Assembly: GCF_950023065.1 (NCBI RefSeq)
Contig: NC_088679.1
Span: forward strand, 51,708,001-51,772,000
Length of the DNA: 64,000 nucleotides
Reading direction: 5' to 3'
Source of the DNA: Planococcus citri
Lineage: Eukaryota; Arthropoda; Insecta; Hemiptera; Pseudococcidae
The notes under the pieces are model-generated. The model saw only the letters and a program-made list of their open reading frames with translations, did not search any database and was not told the origin of the DNA. Shown piece by piece: positions 22,276 through 36,400 of the stretch (its first letter is position 1; every line of letters starts with the position of its first letter). The position numbers and the translations under genes were made by a program.

Positions 22276-25247
22276 ACATTGAGTTAGTACCTACAAATTC
22301 TATGGATATTTAACTCTAATAGGTACCTACATAACATTTGTTCCTTCAGCATCATCGTCAATACCTATTCTACAAATTGTCTTCTAATAAATGAATTCAA
22401 TAGTACAATAGTAGGGAAAAATTGAAATGTGTACTCAGTAAAATAGAAGATTTCAAAATTTTATTTTGAGTTGTATGCTAAATTCATTCTATACTACAAA
22501 AATTGAGAAAAATCACGAAAATTTCAAAAAATACCGCAATAAATGAAAATTACTTTTTAGTGCTAATCTAGATAACCTTATACATATATTAAAAGGGAAT
22601 GAGAACCCTAGCTCTTAAGATTTTGAGGTGATCAATAAATAACTGATTAGTGATTACAGACAGATTGATTTCTATATTTGAAAGTTCACATAATTTCTAC
22701 CTAATGAAGATACGAATAATATAGTATGCTCCTCATGATTCAATGTCACGTTGAAAAAGCATGTGCTACCACCGCAAGTGTCAGGTAATGGAGCAATGTC
22801 GATGAATTATGTTTTCCAGTAAAAAACGACTCGTAAGCTTCGAAAATTACCCTCCACTTATTTTGTGTAATTGTAGTATGGATGGGCGCTCTCGAAATAA
22901 TCAAATTAAAGTCATCGGTACGATCTGATTATTACCTTCCACACTATATTGTGGTTTCATAAACAGATGTTAATCGTTAATGAAATGGTATAGGTATTAG
23001 TAACGAATAATTTCACTTTATTCTTTTCGTCTTTCTTTAATTCTTCGATGAAAACTTCGTCTTGGTTTTTTGTCAATTTGAGAAAAACTACGGGCTGAAA
23101 TGAATTATGTTGTTACAACAAATGTGGAGATTTAATATGTGCTTATCTGGTGAAAAATAAAATTTGAAAACTTCTCACATCGATGGTAAAGTAATTACCA
23201 AACACGTCTTGTTTCATTTTTGTATCTGTTATTTCATTTCATTTTTTCAGTTTCATTATTTCATTGACCTGTGTGCAGATGTTCGGTAGGTATACAAGGG
23301 CCGGTATAGGTGCAGCTGTTAAAAAACTAAAGAATGAATAGAAGAACCGTTTCATACGATAATCTTGTTCTGGTTTACGTAGAGACAGTTGTTCTATACT
23401 TCGTACTTACCTACTTGCACATTCAAGATGACGTTTTTATGTACATGTATTTATGTAATAACCGAAGGGTAAAAAACTAAGTGAAAACCAACTCTTTTGT
23501 TATATATTTTACCTTCCCTTTGAAACCCTTTTCTCAGACGAAAAACTGATGTGAAGAGTAGATCGTCAGATAATGTATACGCTGTATGCAAAGTTGCTAG
23601 GTAGTAGATAATTAGAGTTGGGTAACTACTTGAGCATATTTAACACGTTCGTAACGATTTTTTCGAGTACATTAAACTTCTTACAATAATAGTTGACGAT
23701 TTGGATGGAGTTGTGTGAAATGTTTTGATTTGTGTTGTTGGCAAAGCAGAAATTCGTAGTGTGTACGAGGAACATACGAGTGATTTTTTCTGGTCGATAA
23801 TTTTGAGAATTTGGGTATGGAATATGCACCTGTTGTAAGAATACTCGATTCTACCTATTAATCTGGAAAGGCGGCGTTATATTTGAAATCGAGGCAATTT
23901 GCTGAGTAGGTATTTGAAATATACATACCTACCTAAAACGGGTAACTGGTAGCAACCAAAATCATTTTTCAATTACCTACCGCATAACTTAAAAGTTCTT
24001 CTGGAGCAGAAGGTTAGAGGTTAGAGAATATCTACGGAAATATTGGAAGTTTTGTGTGTGTGGACATTTTTGAGCGACGTATTAAAAATAGTTCCTTCAT
24101 TTGTCATATAGGCGATAAGATAAGTCCGGTGACCAGAAAGACAATTGTAGGTACTTTTACTGATTTTTTCCAACATAATTAAACATCTGAAGCTCAATTC
24201 AGGAACTGAAATGAAGTAATGAAAGAAAAATATGTAGGTAGCTCTTTCACTTTTTTTTTTAAATTGAAACCCGATTAGGCTTTTCATATTTTTCGAATTT
24301 ATTATAAAAAGGAGGGTGCTTCCGTATTTTTGCCATGTGGAATGCATTCTTTTTCACAGCTTCGTACGAGTACTACTTATAAATAAATCCGACCTTCCTA
24401 AAAAATACTACTTTTCAGAGAAATACCTACCTCCAAAATGATGTCGAAGGGTAAGTAAAAATGCGGAAAAAGTGTTCCGTAAAGAGTGATGTAAAAAATA
24501 AAAATCGGAAGGGTGCCAAACAAAGAGTTATATTATTGAAATTGAACAATGGATGTAAAATCGTCGCAGCCGCGTTTTCCAAGATTCGAATTGAAATTCA
24601 TTACCTGCGAAATTTCATAAAATAGAATTTCTGATATACCTAAATAAGTTCAGTTTTAAATCAGAAGTGGATCTAGGTGTAAATACTTTTTCACCAGACT
24701 GATGATGGGTGAGAAGGGGAGGGTTGTTGTGATTGTTGTGCTATCCAACTTTGAAGTATAACTTTAAAATTTTTAAAAAGTGCAATGAATTTCCAATTTA
24801 GAAGAATTTTGGACAAAGTTAAGTTTTGAGGTTTCCTTAAAAGTGACCTAAGTGGTTCTAAATATCGTGAAAGTTATGCGAACTTTTTTTATGAAGCATT
24901 AAGTACAATAAACAAACTTGAAATATTTTCAACATTCGATCATTAAGTAGGTATTTTACCCCAGACAAATATATATTTGTTTCCTTTACTTATTCCATGC
25001 CATTTTCAATTTTTTTTTTTTTTTTTACATTTTGAGCTTATTTTTAAGATATTTTTACATCTGGCTTGAAAATTTTTAACATCAATTTCATTTAGGTATT
25101 TGGTCTGAACAAAGTTGAAGCAGATTTTTTTTCACGTACAAAAATATTCTACCAGCTAAAATTTTAGGTGTTACAGTCTGTTTTTCGAATTTTTCCCAGT
25201 CAAAATGCTCGGAAATAGAAAGTAAGGTACCTGTTGAAGTTACACTC

Positions 25248-25315
25248 AATCAAGATATATACCTTTACCTAGGTAGCTAGAATTTGTTGGAAAATTCTAG
25301 CTACCTATCTTGATT
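25248..25315. repeat. Imperfect inverted repeat (hairpin)
   Basis: caatcaagata...ggtagctagaattt pairs with aaattctagctacctatcttgattg across a short loop. The left arm has a ~14-base insertion (tatacctttaccta). Confidence 0.65.
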
Positions 25316-25407
25316 GGATCTGATCAGATTCGGACATTTCCTGGATCCGATTTTGCCTGATCACATGTAATTAGATGTGGTAAGAAGATAGTTTTGATCC
25401 TATCATT

Positions 25408-25426
25408 CCCCCCCCCCCCCCCCCCC
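25408..25426. repeat. 19-base C homopolymer followed by GGGG
   Basis: Run of 19 cytosines in very AT-rich surroundings. The length is likely polymorphic or affected by sequencing error. Confidence 0.9.
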
Positions 25427-26326
25427 GGGGTTCTGTTTTTGACCTCCTTCCTTAAATCAATTAGATGCAGTTTGTGATTTTTGAGCAGTTCTGTAGCCTT
25501 TATGTGATATTTTGCCCCAAATTTCTCCTAATTGAACATAGAAAACTGAAATTTGATATCTAGGTATGAGGGACTAGCTGGTAAGTTCCACACTTTTAAC
25601 CTTGAAAATTCATTGAAGGCAGTTTCGAGTCGTTTTAGAGCTTTCCTTTTGAGATTACAATTTGCTGGAAATGTTCAAAAATCCTTCTAAATAGCCTCTT
25701 TTCAGATTGGACCTTTTTTTTTCAAAATTGGTTTCTGTGAGTTCAGCTCCGTATTATTTTCTCCAGTATCGATTCGCTGCTTAATACTTACCTATTAGTA
25801 CATTTTGACGGGGAAAAATCTCTATTTTTATTTTCACAATTTTTTTACACGCTCGGTGAACTACATAATATAGAGACAGTAAAAATCAAATTTCGATCGT
25901 TTTCCTCTAGCGATGGGCACATCTGTAAGTTGGTTTTTCATTTTGGAGAATTTTCTACGCGGCAATAATTTTCAAAATGCTGCTAGAAGCTATTTCAACT
26001 CAATTTAGGTAGGTAATCTTTCACTTTCAGTTTTTTTTGCATTCTCTTTCGATACAGCTCTGTTCGAATGAGGAGATTTTCCAGAGTGTTGATATGGGTA
26101 CCTTTGCTTGTTAGCATCGTTTTGTCTGTTGTTTTCTTTCTATCTTCAACTTTAGTTTTAAGGAATAAAATAGTTGAAAAGTTTCCAAGGGATTTTCTCA
26201 ATGTTCATGTAAAATGTGAGAAAAACTCAGTTTTTTCCATAGTAGATATAGTTAACTAACGTTTTTTTGCCTATTATGAAGACACGCTAGTCCATTAGTA
26301 TTAAATTAAGATATACCTGTACATCG

Positions 26327-26527
26327 ATGGTTCACTCATCTTCCTATACGTTACCTGAATTACCTATTTCCAGTACACACGTTTCCCTACCATGGAAAGA
26401 CAAGTTTGATGACGATTACCATCTTATTGTAAAGAACCCCTTCCTCGAGAGCCAAAATTCTGCTATCATCGATCGTGTGATCGCATTCTACGTAAATCGT
26501 GGCATGCACTATCATCAGGGTGGCTAA
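26327..26527 (+). other. Unassigned 66-codon open frame, possible exon or retroelement relic
   Basis: The frame (core SLPWKDKFDDDYHLIV) has less AT-driven composition than its neighbours. A splice-acceptor-like tacctatttccag precedes the central part at about 26376. I do not recognise a family with confidence; a fragment of a retrotransposon polyprotein or an orphan exon are both possible. Confidence 0.2.
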
Positions 26528-29500
26528 AAAGTAAAACGGGTCTTTCTACAATCGTCTCATCCTAATCTGAGTCGTATTATTCAATTCAACGGTTCCCAGT
26601 TAGTCAATTATCATTCGCGATGCGGTCTTCTTTTTCGATGTAATTAAATGTGATGTAATTTTTACTCGGTTATTTTAAATATCGGCATGTTTTGATGCTC
26701 CACATAACTAAGAAAAGTGTTTTTTTTTAGATTAATGTAATCAATTTCAACAGATTTTAGTTTTTTAATTTTTTTTTCTAATGCGCGTATAAAATTATTT
26801 TACTCGAAAATGTGTGATAGAAGAACATCGTTGATATTAATTTTTCTGGTAAGATTGATCATTAATAGTTTGTGACATTTCATGCGAAGTAACTTCTATA
26901 TAGGTACTCATCCTATCTTGGCACTATACCTACCCATCCATATTCAATTTTATTTCCAAATTGTTGATTAACTACTCTGTGAACGAAAAAAATATTTCTC
27001 ATTTTTATTTCCTTACATGAAGACATGTGCTACACTTTTATAATTTGAAAAAGAAAATTATTTCAAGTATATTGGGAAATGATTTTTAAACATGGTACTA
27101 TATATGCTTTCCACATTCAAAAAACACATGTCTGAGACATTTACCATTACTTATGGCTATTTTGAAAGAAGCCTGAGTGGTTCGAATGATGAAAAAAATA
27201 AGATTAGGTATTATTTAATCAAAACCAGTTACAACCATGTGTTTTTAAATTTTTTTTCTCGCCGCATGGGACACGAAATATTGGCTAAAATTCGTAAATT
27301 TCGCGTTTGCATAATTTCTCAGCCTAAAGGTATGCTATCGTGATTCCTACTGACCAAGATTTTCTGGTTAATTGCTTTGGTGATGTCAGTTATATACCTG
27401 ATATTATCTCGAAGAACGTCTCACTTGTTTAGCAGCATATTATAGGCGAATATCGAAAATTTGTGAACGTTGTCAATTGCCCTTGCCTTAATTAAATGCA
27501 GGTTAATTTTGAAAGAAAAAATAACTCCAAACAGGGGTTGTTTTTTGAATAATAACATTCCTGCACAATGTTTCTTTATTGATCAAGTAAATAATTGCTC
27601 GAGTCTTTTATTCCAATTGAATGGGGAAAAATACATAGGTACCTACAATTATTACGTATACTCACCAGCCACCAGTTTTCACCTGAAATGGGTATCTTTT
27701 ATGTAAATACGAACACAATCCACCCTAAATACTTGAATTTTGTAAAATAGGGGATACAATCAGAGAATAAAATCATCGGAGAGAGAGAGAAAAAGAAATG
27801 GATCATTTCACATTGACCTTCAGAAGCCAATAAAAACGTGTTAGTCAAATAATAAGTGAAGAAGAGTCGTCTATAATAATACATTTAGGTTGCACCTGCT
27901 TTGTAAACCCAGTTCATTTCAGCAAGAATTGAACCAACTAATGCTATCCATAGCCTCCATAGGTACCTGTAACAGTGTAACATGTGTGTGGCTGTTTAAG
28001 ACTACCTATTTCTCTAAAACACACCTTTGTACGTATTATGTACTTTCGTAAAACTAAAAGAAAATAACGGAAAGTTTTTCTCTTCAGTTTTTTTTTCTCA
28101 TGATGTTTACTAGTTTTTTATGTTTGAAGCGTATAGGTATTACGTTTAATTCTTCTGACAAAGCAATAGAAAGGTATTTAAGACAAGCTAAAAATTTGGC
28201 GGGAAAATGAAGTGAATCTTTATGAAGTGAAAACATTTTTTGATTGCCATATTTTAATGATCTTAAGTGGATACCTACCTAACCAATATGAATAATTTAC
28301 AAAATATGAATGATTCGTTTGATATCTAAAATGACTATACGTATTCACTACCGCTATTCGCCTATCTGTGATAGGTTGGAAAATGGTTGGGGATACAAAA
28401 GTGAAAAGAAAAACAATACTCTGGCTGCTTTGAAATTTTTTTTACAATGTCACCGATACTTGATACCAGCATTGGTGGATTGTATTACGACCTGGTGTAC
28501 ACTCGATAACTAGTTTTTTTTTGCCACGATGTGCGTACGATTAATTACATAATGAATATAATTATTATCAAATCTTTTAGGCACCTATCTAAGTATAACT
28601 TAACGTAACGAACTTTTTTCTCAAGTACACACACACACTCCCAGATACCTAGCAACCCTTCAAAGAAACTGCATTTTCCTGTTACCAGGATGGAATGTAA
28701 GCTAAAATGGCGGAGATGAAAAAAATGATGAAAATCTGTCCATCGCGAAAAGAATTCATGTCAGACATTTTAATTATTTAGAATATAATGGCGAATCATC
28801 GGAGAAAATAGGTCACATAAAAACGGGTAGCTTTAGCCCCGTAATGCAACAGCTTTGAACGTCTGCATATGAATGGTACGCTGCTTTTAAATAGAAGAAA
28901 TCAATAAATGGTCCGCGTTTGCATCCCTCCAATCAGCATTGAATTGGGGCGCAATGTAGTTCCGCCTTTAGTAAACATAATTACGCGATTTTTTGCTCCT
29001 TCATCCGGATGAGGAAAAAACCTTCTCGTGAATCCACTTGCATCTTATAATCATTCGTCAATGTTCGCGAAAAGTGGTGATATTTCGCGAAAATGATGGA
29101 AAGCAAATTTTTCGTTATTACGTTACATATGTCGCAAGTTATACGTAGAATATTCGTAAGAGTTCGATTTTATAGCATCTCGAATGAGTAGTTGGAAATA
29201 ATTGTTTTTGAAAAAAAAAATTCCATCGCGATGTTTATTTTTTTTGGTGTACGCAAATAGACTTAAAATACGTTGTTTTGCGAGTGGATAGGTGTAGGTA
29301 ACCAAATTTATAAGCAACTTAACGTAAGCTACGCAATTCAGATCAATATTTTCCAGGTATCGTTGCAGTTCTTCGTTGATTTTTTTTGTCTTAAGTTCAT
29401 ACACGTGTTAATATAACAGGTAGCACGTCACATGTTGATATAGAGTAAGTTGTGCACTGCGTTTCGATTTTTATAAGTTTTTGCGTTAATTTTAAAGAAG

Positions 29501-32464
29501 CTGTGAAAATTTGGAAATCATTTCGCGAAATTCAATTACATCCTTCATTTTAGTGCGTATCGATTGCTTCGCGTTGGTAGTTATTTTTTGCAAAAAAAAA
29601 AATAGTCATAATAATTTTCAACCAATTTTGGCTGAATGTTGCGACGAATTATAGGTTGGTTTTTTTCTGACCGTATAAGTACGCAATTATTACAGTCGAA
29701 CGTATTTTTTCTAGGTAAAAAATTTAAGTTTTATTTCCAAAAATTAATTAATTGGGCGTGAAATTCATCATTGCAATTCATATGTAAGCAAGCCAAGTAG
29801 ATGACCTGGGTTTCTTTTGAAGAATTTTTATGCTTATTGTTACTTCTTCTTTAACGCACAAGAATCAAGACATACTGTAGGTATGTCTATGTACTTTAGT
29901 TCAAATGCACATTACCGAGCTTTTATTTTTAAAAAAGAATATAGCCTGAAGGAAAAAGTTTCAAACTAAATATGTTTTTGGATTTATCTATTATTTTAAT
30001 TCACTCCGTGGGTAAATTGTATACGCAATGAGTAGATCTTCTATGATACCATTTTGATTTCATTTTATTTTTTAATTTAAAAAAAAAAAAATACGCGAGA
30101 TTCGCGACTTATTAAAAGTTACGTTTATGGTTGATAATATTTTTTCGCATTCCTCAATATTTTAATAAAAATTTACTTAAAATGGAATACCTATCATAGC
30201 GTTTTAATAAAAGCTGTAGATGCCACTACAAATTGTAAAAAAATCCCTTTCTATAATAGTGGACTGAAATTCTGATTTTTCGATGAAATTCCAATCCTAT
30301 CCGAATCGTTTCTATCATTTTTGAGCAGATAAGATCCCAAAAAAAGTTAAAATGATCTGTTCTGCCATTCATCTACTCCACTTAAAATGTTTTGTCTCAG
30401 ATGATTGAAACCTCAACAAATTAAACTAGATAATTTACTGAATTAAAAAATGGAGTAAATTGTTCATTAGTGATCGTTTCTTACAATTTGGCATTTTAAT
30501 AAAAAGATATTATTCTGAAATATCTGGAAGTAATAATTGTAGTGTCAGAAGTAGGGAGTATTACAGTAAAATACGCATCATTTTTTCCCAAACTTCGCAT
30601 TTTCCATTTATGCTTCTGTACCTACGGAATTTTTTATTGTTAACAACTGATAGGTATGGTGATATAAATTTCTTCAAAACAGTCAAAAATCAATTTTTTT
30701 TTAAATTGTGGTTTTCTCAATTTAATTTTATTTCATGTACTTCGAATAAATATTATCGCTGTTTAATTATGATTTTTTTTTATTTCAGAAAAAAGCTTCT
30801 CAGTATCAAAGGTTAAGTACCTATACGAAGAATATCATTATAAAAAAAAAAATAAGTTCACTTCGATCGATAAAAGAAAAGACAAGTGGAATGGATATTT
30901 ATCAAGTACATACCTGTTTTAAAAATGTTTTGTAACAAAATTCAAATGTTATTAATACGATAATTTTATATTTTTTTAGAAAAATGATGCCTATACATTC
31001 AATTTTGGAATTCCTTGGAGCATTGAAATTGAAAAAAAAGGTAACTTACCCAGTTATTTCATCAGAATCGTGATTGCAACCTTGCATTTTTTTTACTGTA
31101 ACAATAAGTAGGTAGATTTTCGTTGCGAAAATGTATGTAAAACCGAACACAAGGTAATAAGTATTATATAAAAACTATGGGTAACTCGGCATCTATAGTT
31201 TCATATTTCAAGACGAACTTGGGGTTGTATTCCATACTTCTCGTCTAGTGTTGGATTCTTCAGCACTGATCATTCAGAATACAAGTTTCATTGAAATAAC
31301 ACTCGTTCGATCATGAAAAGTCAATATGTTATGTTCTATTTTTCTAATCAAACTAACGTTATTTTTTTCTACCTTTGATGCGCCTTATCAACTGTAAGTT
31401 AATGATCACAACGTCTCGAATAATTACGCGTAGAAATGTTAATAATTTTAATAATTTGTAATTTTATCTTAATATTCACCTGTTTAGCAAATACATTTTT
31501 TCAAGTGCCGTGCAGTGTTAACAAAATGCGCCTAATTGAGTACTGATTTCATTTTGGCGATCAGATGGTTATTTGAATGTCTAGCACCACTTGAAATCAG
31601 TTCTTTACAAAGGCTAATTCTACTAGAAGAAGTTTGTCACCATCTGGGATTTTTCATGCAACATTATGAATATCATAACTCCGGGAGAAAATGTGAAGAA
31701 AGATGATAATTATCTAGTGTACATAATCACATTTTGAACAGTCTGAATTGATTCTTTTGACTTGTACTTAGTTACTCTACTCAGCTACCGACATTTCTTT
31801 TTTTTGAATAATATCGATTTTTATAGAAATCATTTCATGTAAGTTTTAATGTTCATTTGAATTATTATGTTTTTATGAGTTTGAATTTGTTTTGCAATTA
31901 ATTAATTAATTATCTATTGCTTACTTAGGGACAGTTTTATTTTTATTTTTTTCAGAAATAATTAGTTCTACATACGAGCAAAAAGTTGAATGTCCTGTGT
32001 TTCAGTTCAGCAATCTTGCTTGGACTTTTTTTTTTTTTAGCGAATTTTACAATTTTACCTTTTGTATTTGTGAACAAAATATACCGCTACTTACAATATT
32101 CGAAATCATAATTTTTTAAATATTTGCAGCGTTTGTATACCTACGTCTTTCTTTTTCAAAAGTGAGATATCAGAAGAGCCTTTCGACAAACGGAATTATT
32201 TCGTATATCGATAGGAACAACGAATAAGTATTTTCAAATTACATGGCTACAGGTAGATACATTTTGAATACCCAATAAACATCGTGTCTAACGGTAATTT
32301 CCAATTTTTGTTGCTCATGGAAAAGCACAGAAGATACTATTCTGCGACACGAATTTAATACATTCTCCATTATAGATTTATATGAATTTGAAAATCAATA
32401 ATTTTTATCAATACATCAACGAGAGATTTCATTGAAAGTGAAACATTCAAGAATCGAAATGAGC

Positions 32465-32470
32465 TTTATT
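32465..32470 (-). terminator. Candidate polyadenylation signal of NDUFB7
   Basis: AATAAA on the minus strand about 120 nt downstream of the NDUFB7 stop codon. Confidence 0.55.
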
Positions 32471-32591
32471 TTAACTCACACGAATACATTTTCTAAACAG
32501 CGTATTTACAAACAGAAAAAATTTCGAAACGAAAATTAAAAGAGAAAACTACCATACATATCGATGAATACTTTTCTAATTGTATCATAAT

Positions 32592-33468
32592 TCAAGCAGC
32601 ACTCAAAACTTCTTGTTGCTTTTCCCTTTCTTTTTCCAGACGACGTTGTTTTCTTTGCAAAATCCTACGTTCTCTTTCGTAATCTCGCATTCTATCTTTA
32701 TGTCTGGAAATAGAAAATTTGAAATGAATAAGAAATGTGCATCTGATATAGAACAATATTTCAAATCAACAGTCAATACATTGGTGGACAGGTCGAAATG
32801 AAGGAATTTAAAATTATTGTTCAATCACTTGGTGCAAAAGTTGTACGTGCTACCTACTTGCGTATCGCTACATGAGCAATCCAGATGCTTTGCTTAAAAT
32901 AAAATACATCTCTCGGGGTGAGAACATTTTTCAAATGCACACTAGATGATAACTCCTTTGCAACAAGTTTTCGAACTGTGTGAAAAGTGAAAAGAAAAGA
33001 TCTAAAAACAACTTACTCTTCGAACATGCAAGCCTGATATGCGTGCAATTGAGGACTGCAGACCGACACAAATGGCATATGATCGGCTTGGCAAGATTTC
33101 CATCGTAGCTGTTTATGCAAACAATAGTCGATATACTCTTCAGATACTTGCATAGATTCAAGCTCCGCCTTTGTCACTTTGAATTCTGAAAAAATAAATA
33201 TGTCATTTATTGCCGTACTAAAATATTCTTATGGAAGTGATCTTGATATAACTTCAACTTCCCATGAAACCATCACTTCAAAAATGAAGTTACGATAAGT
33301 ATTGGAGAAGCGTATATTTTATAGAAAAGCAACAATGTTGCAACAAACCTCACCTTTTACTTTTCTAGCTCCTTCAGGAAAGCCAGCTAGAGGATCAAAT
33401 TTTATCGGAGACTTGTCGTGAGGTGTTGTTTCCGGATGGAGAAGATAATAATTAATGGAATTTCCCAT
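32592..33468 (-). CDS. NDUFB7: NADH dehydrogenase (ubiquinone) 1 beta subcomplex subunit 7
   Basis: Accessory subunit of mitochondrial complex I, located on the intermembrane-space face of the membrane arm. Exons in transcript order: 33354-33468, 33017-33185, 32592-32703; 396 nt, 131 aa (human 137). The twin CX9C (CHCH) motif is intact: Cys60/Cys70 and Cys81/Cys91, the substrate pattern for Mia40-type oxidative import. The C-terminus is a highly charged helix (RMRDYERERR...) ending in SAA, as in the family. The protein begins MGNS, so Gly2 could be N-myristoylated, as known for the mammalian protein. The Met at 33468 is the only sensible start. A polyadenylation signal (AATAAA on minus) is at 32465-32470, about 120 nt past the stop. 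Confidence 0.96.
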
Positions 33469-36400
33469 TGTAATCTCACAAAATAAACGTACTTGAATGC
33501 TCAAACGTTCACAGTAAATTCCATTTCTATTTTCTTATTTTCCTTATCTTTTTCACCAAGTTCATTCCAATTTTATCACTTGTCTTCATTCTCAAAAACA
33601 AAATCAACGTTCCCAGCACAAAAAAACCATTGAAGCCTTTTCTTTGAATACGAAAATAGTACATAATTACCTCCAATAGAGGGTGTTATTAGCTGCAAAC
33701 GACAAACGTAAACGTAGTTTTTCACTTTTTTTTCAGTTTTCAATGTTTTGAATTTTCATATTTTGATTTTTGATTTGAGTTTTTCATTCATTCATACTAA
33801 ATTTTTGATTCCATTAAATTTAATATAATATTTGATTTAATTTACCTAATAATTTGCTTTATAGTTTATTGGCTACTGAATTTAATTTGAAATTTTATTT
33901 AAATCAAAAACCAAATTTCAAATTTTCTGTCAGTATTTTCTTTTTCTATTATTTCAGAATGCAGTTGTTCACGAAACTGACGAATCACTAATTCACGAGT
34001 ACATAATTATGTACCTATTGGCTATTTATAGGGACTAGAGAGAGAGAGAGAGCGACGTATTCCCTCAACTCAACTTTCCGAACGCCAGGCATCTTTACAT
34101 CTTCTCATCTTTTCACTTTATGTACTTGCTAGTTGCTTGTGTACAGAATTTATTCTGCGCCGCAGAAACAGAAATCAAATCACTATCCAGTATCCTATGA
34201 AAAATGGTAAAAACATTTTTTTAAAAAATGAAACAGGAGTGGGCACCTGAGCAGAATCGCGTAAAAATGATTCGGATCACGAATCGAGAATGAAAATACA
34301 CGATTCGAATCGCGTCTCTCCTCCGGAATATATAATCAGGCAAAGTACAGAAAGGTGCAATAATAATGTTCAGACGATCAGAGAAAAACAGAAATAGGAC
34401 AGAACAAAACTGTCAAAAACTTGCCGTACCTATTAACATTTTTTTTTTAAATGTGAGGAATGCCTATCATCATCTGCTAACCGCCACTCCACTGATGACT
34501 GAGTCCACTCTATAACCGTTTGTTCATTTACTACCTACTCTCAAGTCATTATAAACTATAACATTGTGAAGTGATATACTTACTTCACTAAACCAGATCC
34601 TTTATTTCAATACAACAGAAAACACAAACTTTTCTCTAATGGTTTGCAGAAAAAAGTAAAAAAAACAAACAAAAACACATTCTTTCACCAAAAATGTAAT
34701 TTTCATGTTCCATGTGCCTACCGTAAGTACCTATCGAATACCCATATCAAGATGTAAGCATTTGTATTAAATCAATTTCAACTTATATTCATGCAGAGAA
34801 ATGGAGATGTCAGAGGGTAAACGAAATTCCGGTATTCTACCGACAATATTGAGAACAAAACAAAAAAAGAAAGTAACAAACAATATCTCTAATAAACAGC
34901 AATTTACAGTCTGCATATACATTGATTTAAAATATATTCAACATCATTCTGTAAAACGTACAAATCAACATAAAATTCAATCAAATTTGTAGTACATATA
35001 TGGTAAGGTAGAACGTATTAATAACAATAATATTATTCTTACAATACAAAACAAAATAAAGAAAAAAGCTTAATTATAAATATTATATAAAAAGTACGAA
35101 TATTTTTGACGCATCCAGCCTATAGAAAATAATAAAAACTAGAATGCTGTAGATAGATATAAAGAGAATCATGGATACCGTAGAGTGAGGCGAAAATTTC
35201 CATCAAGGGTAAATATGAATACTACATTTTATCAAGGTAGGTACTAGGTTGGAAAAGAAAAAACTCTGAGAGAGTTTTTTCTTTTCCAATTATTGGACTC
35301 CTTAGTTTTGGTTCATTCTTTACCTAGGTACTATAGGTGTAGACGTACGAGTATTCTCTACCCTCTGGTTTCAGACTACCTACCTTTTTTTGTGGAGGGG
35401 GGATGGAAAATTACAGTAGTTGGGAATCAAAAAATGACTTAATAAGCTTCTATGTACCTATTTGTTTTTTTAATCGACTAAATCTGAAAGAAGAAAAGTT
35501 AAGGTTGTTTTTGTTTTGAAGTACATAAGTAGAATGGTAAATAAACAGAGAAACGAAACACGGTTATTCTTGAAACAATTTTGTGATTTTGCAAATCTAA
35601 AGATAAAGACTCAAAAATCCGGCTCTTAATGCAAAAAAAGGATCAGAAAAAAGGAATTATCACCTCACATTATGGTGTCCGTATTACTCTTTTTTTCTTC
35701 ATTTTTTTCAAATTTGAAAGTATACAAGTCTAAAATTTTGATTACAAAAAAATGAAATAAAAAAGGAAGGAAGAAAGGAAAAAAATGATAGATTGTATTC
35801 AGATAAATTGCTGCTTTCTATTTGTGGTACCTATACATGTATACAGCAATCTATTCAATGAATGAGGAAATATGAAGATTACTTCAACAAATATTCATGC
35901 TTAAAAAAAAAAAATACAGTTAATGTAAATACCTACATAATAAATCGGAATTTAAAGACACAAATCTTACAGGCAAGTTTATCTATAAGCGATACTTCAG
36001 ATATAGGTACCTATTAAATGGATACCTGTACACGTAAACAAAAATATGCAATAAAAAAATGATTTTCAAATGGTCACCCATAATGAAATTCTTTTTCCAA
36101 AAAAAATGATATAAGTAGATACTAAAAATAACATTTTATTATGATGAAGCTCAATAAAATAAGCAAATAATTTGTTAAATTAAACCGACATCATTCAAAT
36201 TTAGGAACAGAAACAGGTGAGTGCTGAAAAGAAATTTCAAAACTGATAAAGCACCACCAAATCGAATAAATAATCCGTGCTGAAAAAAAAGGATAAAACT
36301 TCTTATTTTTCATTTTTTAAAAAAATTGATTTACAGCAAAAATTTACAGCTACCTATTGTATACTTTGTATAGGTACTTGACAAATGCCAAAATCGTGGT

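Larger units (their letters stand above)
22276..32464. other. Ten-kilobase noncoding tract
   Basis: No recognisable gene on either strand. It holds many TAGGTA/TACCTA words, a hairpin at 25248-25315, a 19-base C run at 25408-25426, an unassigned frame at 26327-26527, and a less AT-rich block around 28770-29010. Open frames here (for example 24021-24347 and 30460-30816) have low-complexity AT-driven composition and match no family I know. Confidence 0.55.

Noticed and set aside
24021..24347. 108-codon minus frame
   Set aside because: No recognisable domain. Overlaps repeats of TAGGTA-type noncoding sequence.
30460..30816. 118-codon plus frame
   Set aside because: Rich in Phe, Ser, Tyr and Ile as expected of AT-rich noncoding DNA. 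No motif, no supporting splice or start context.
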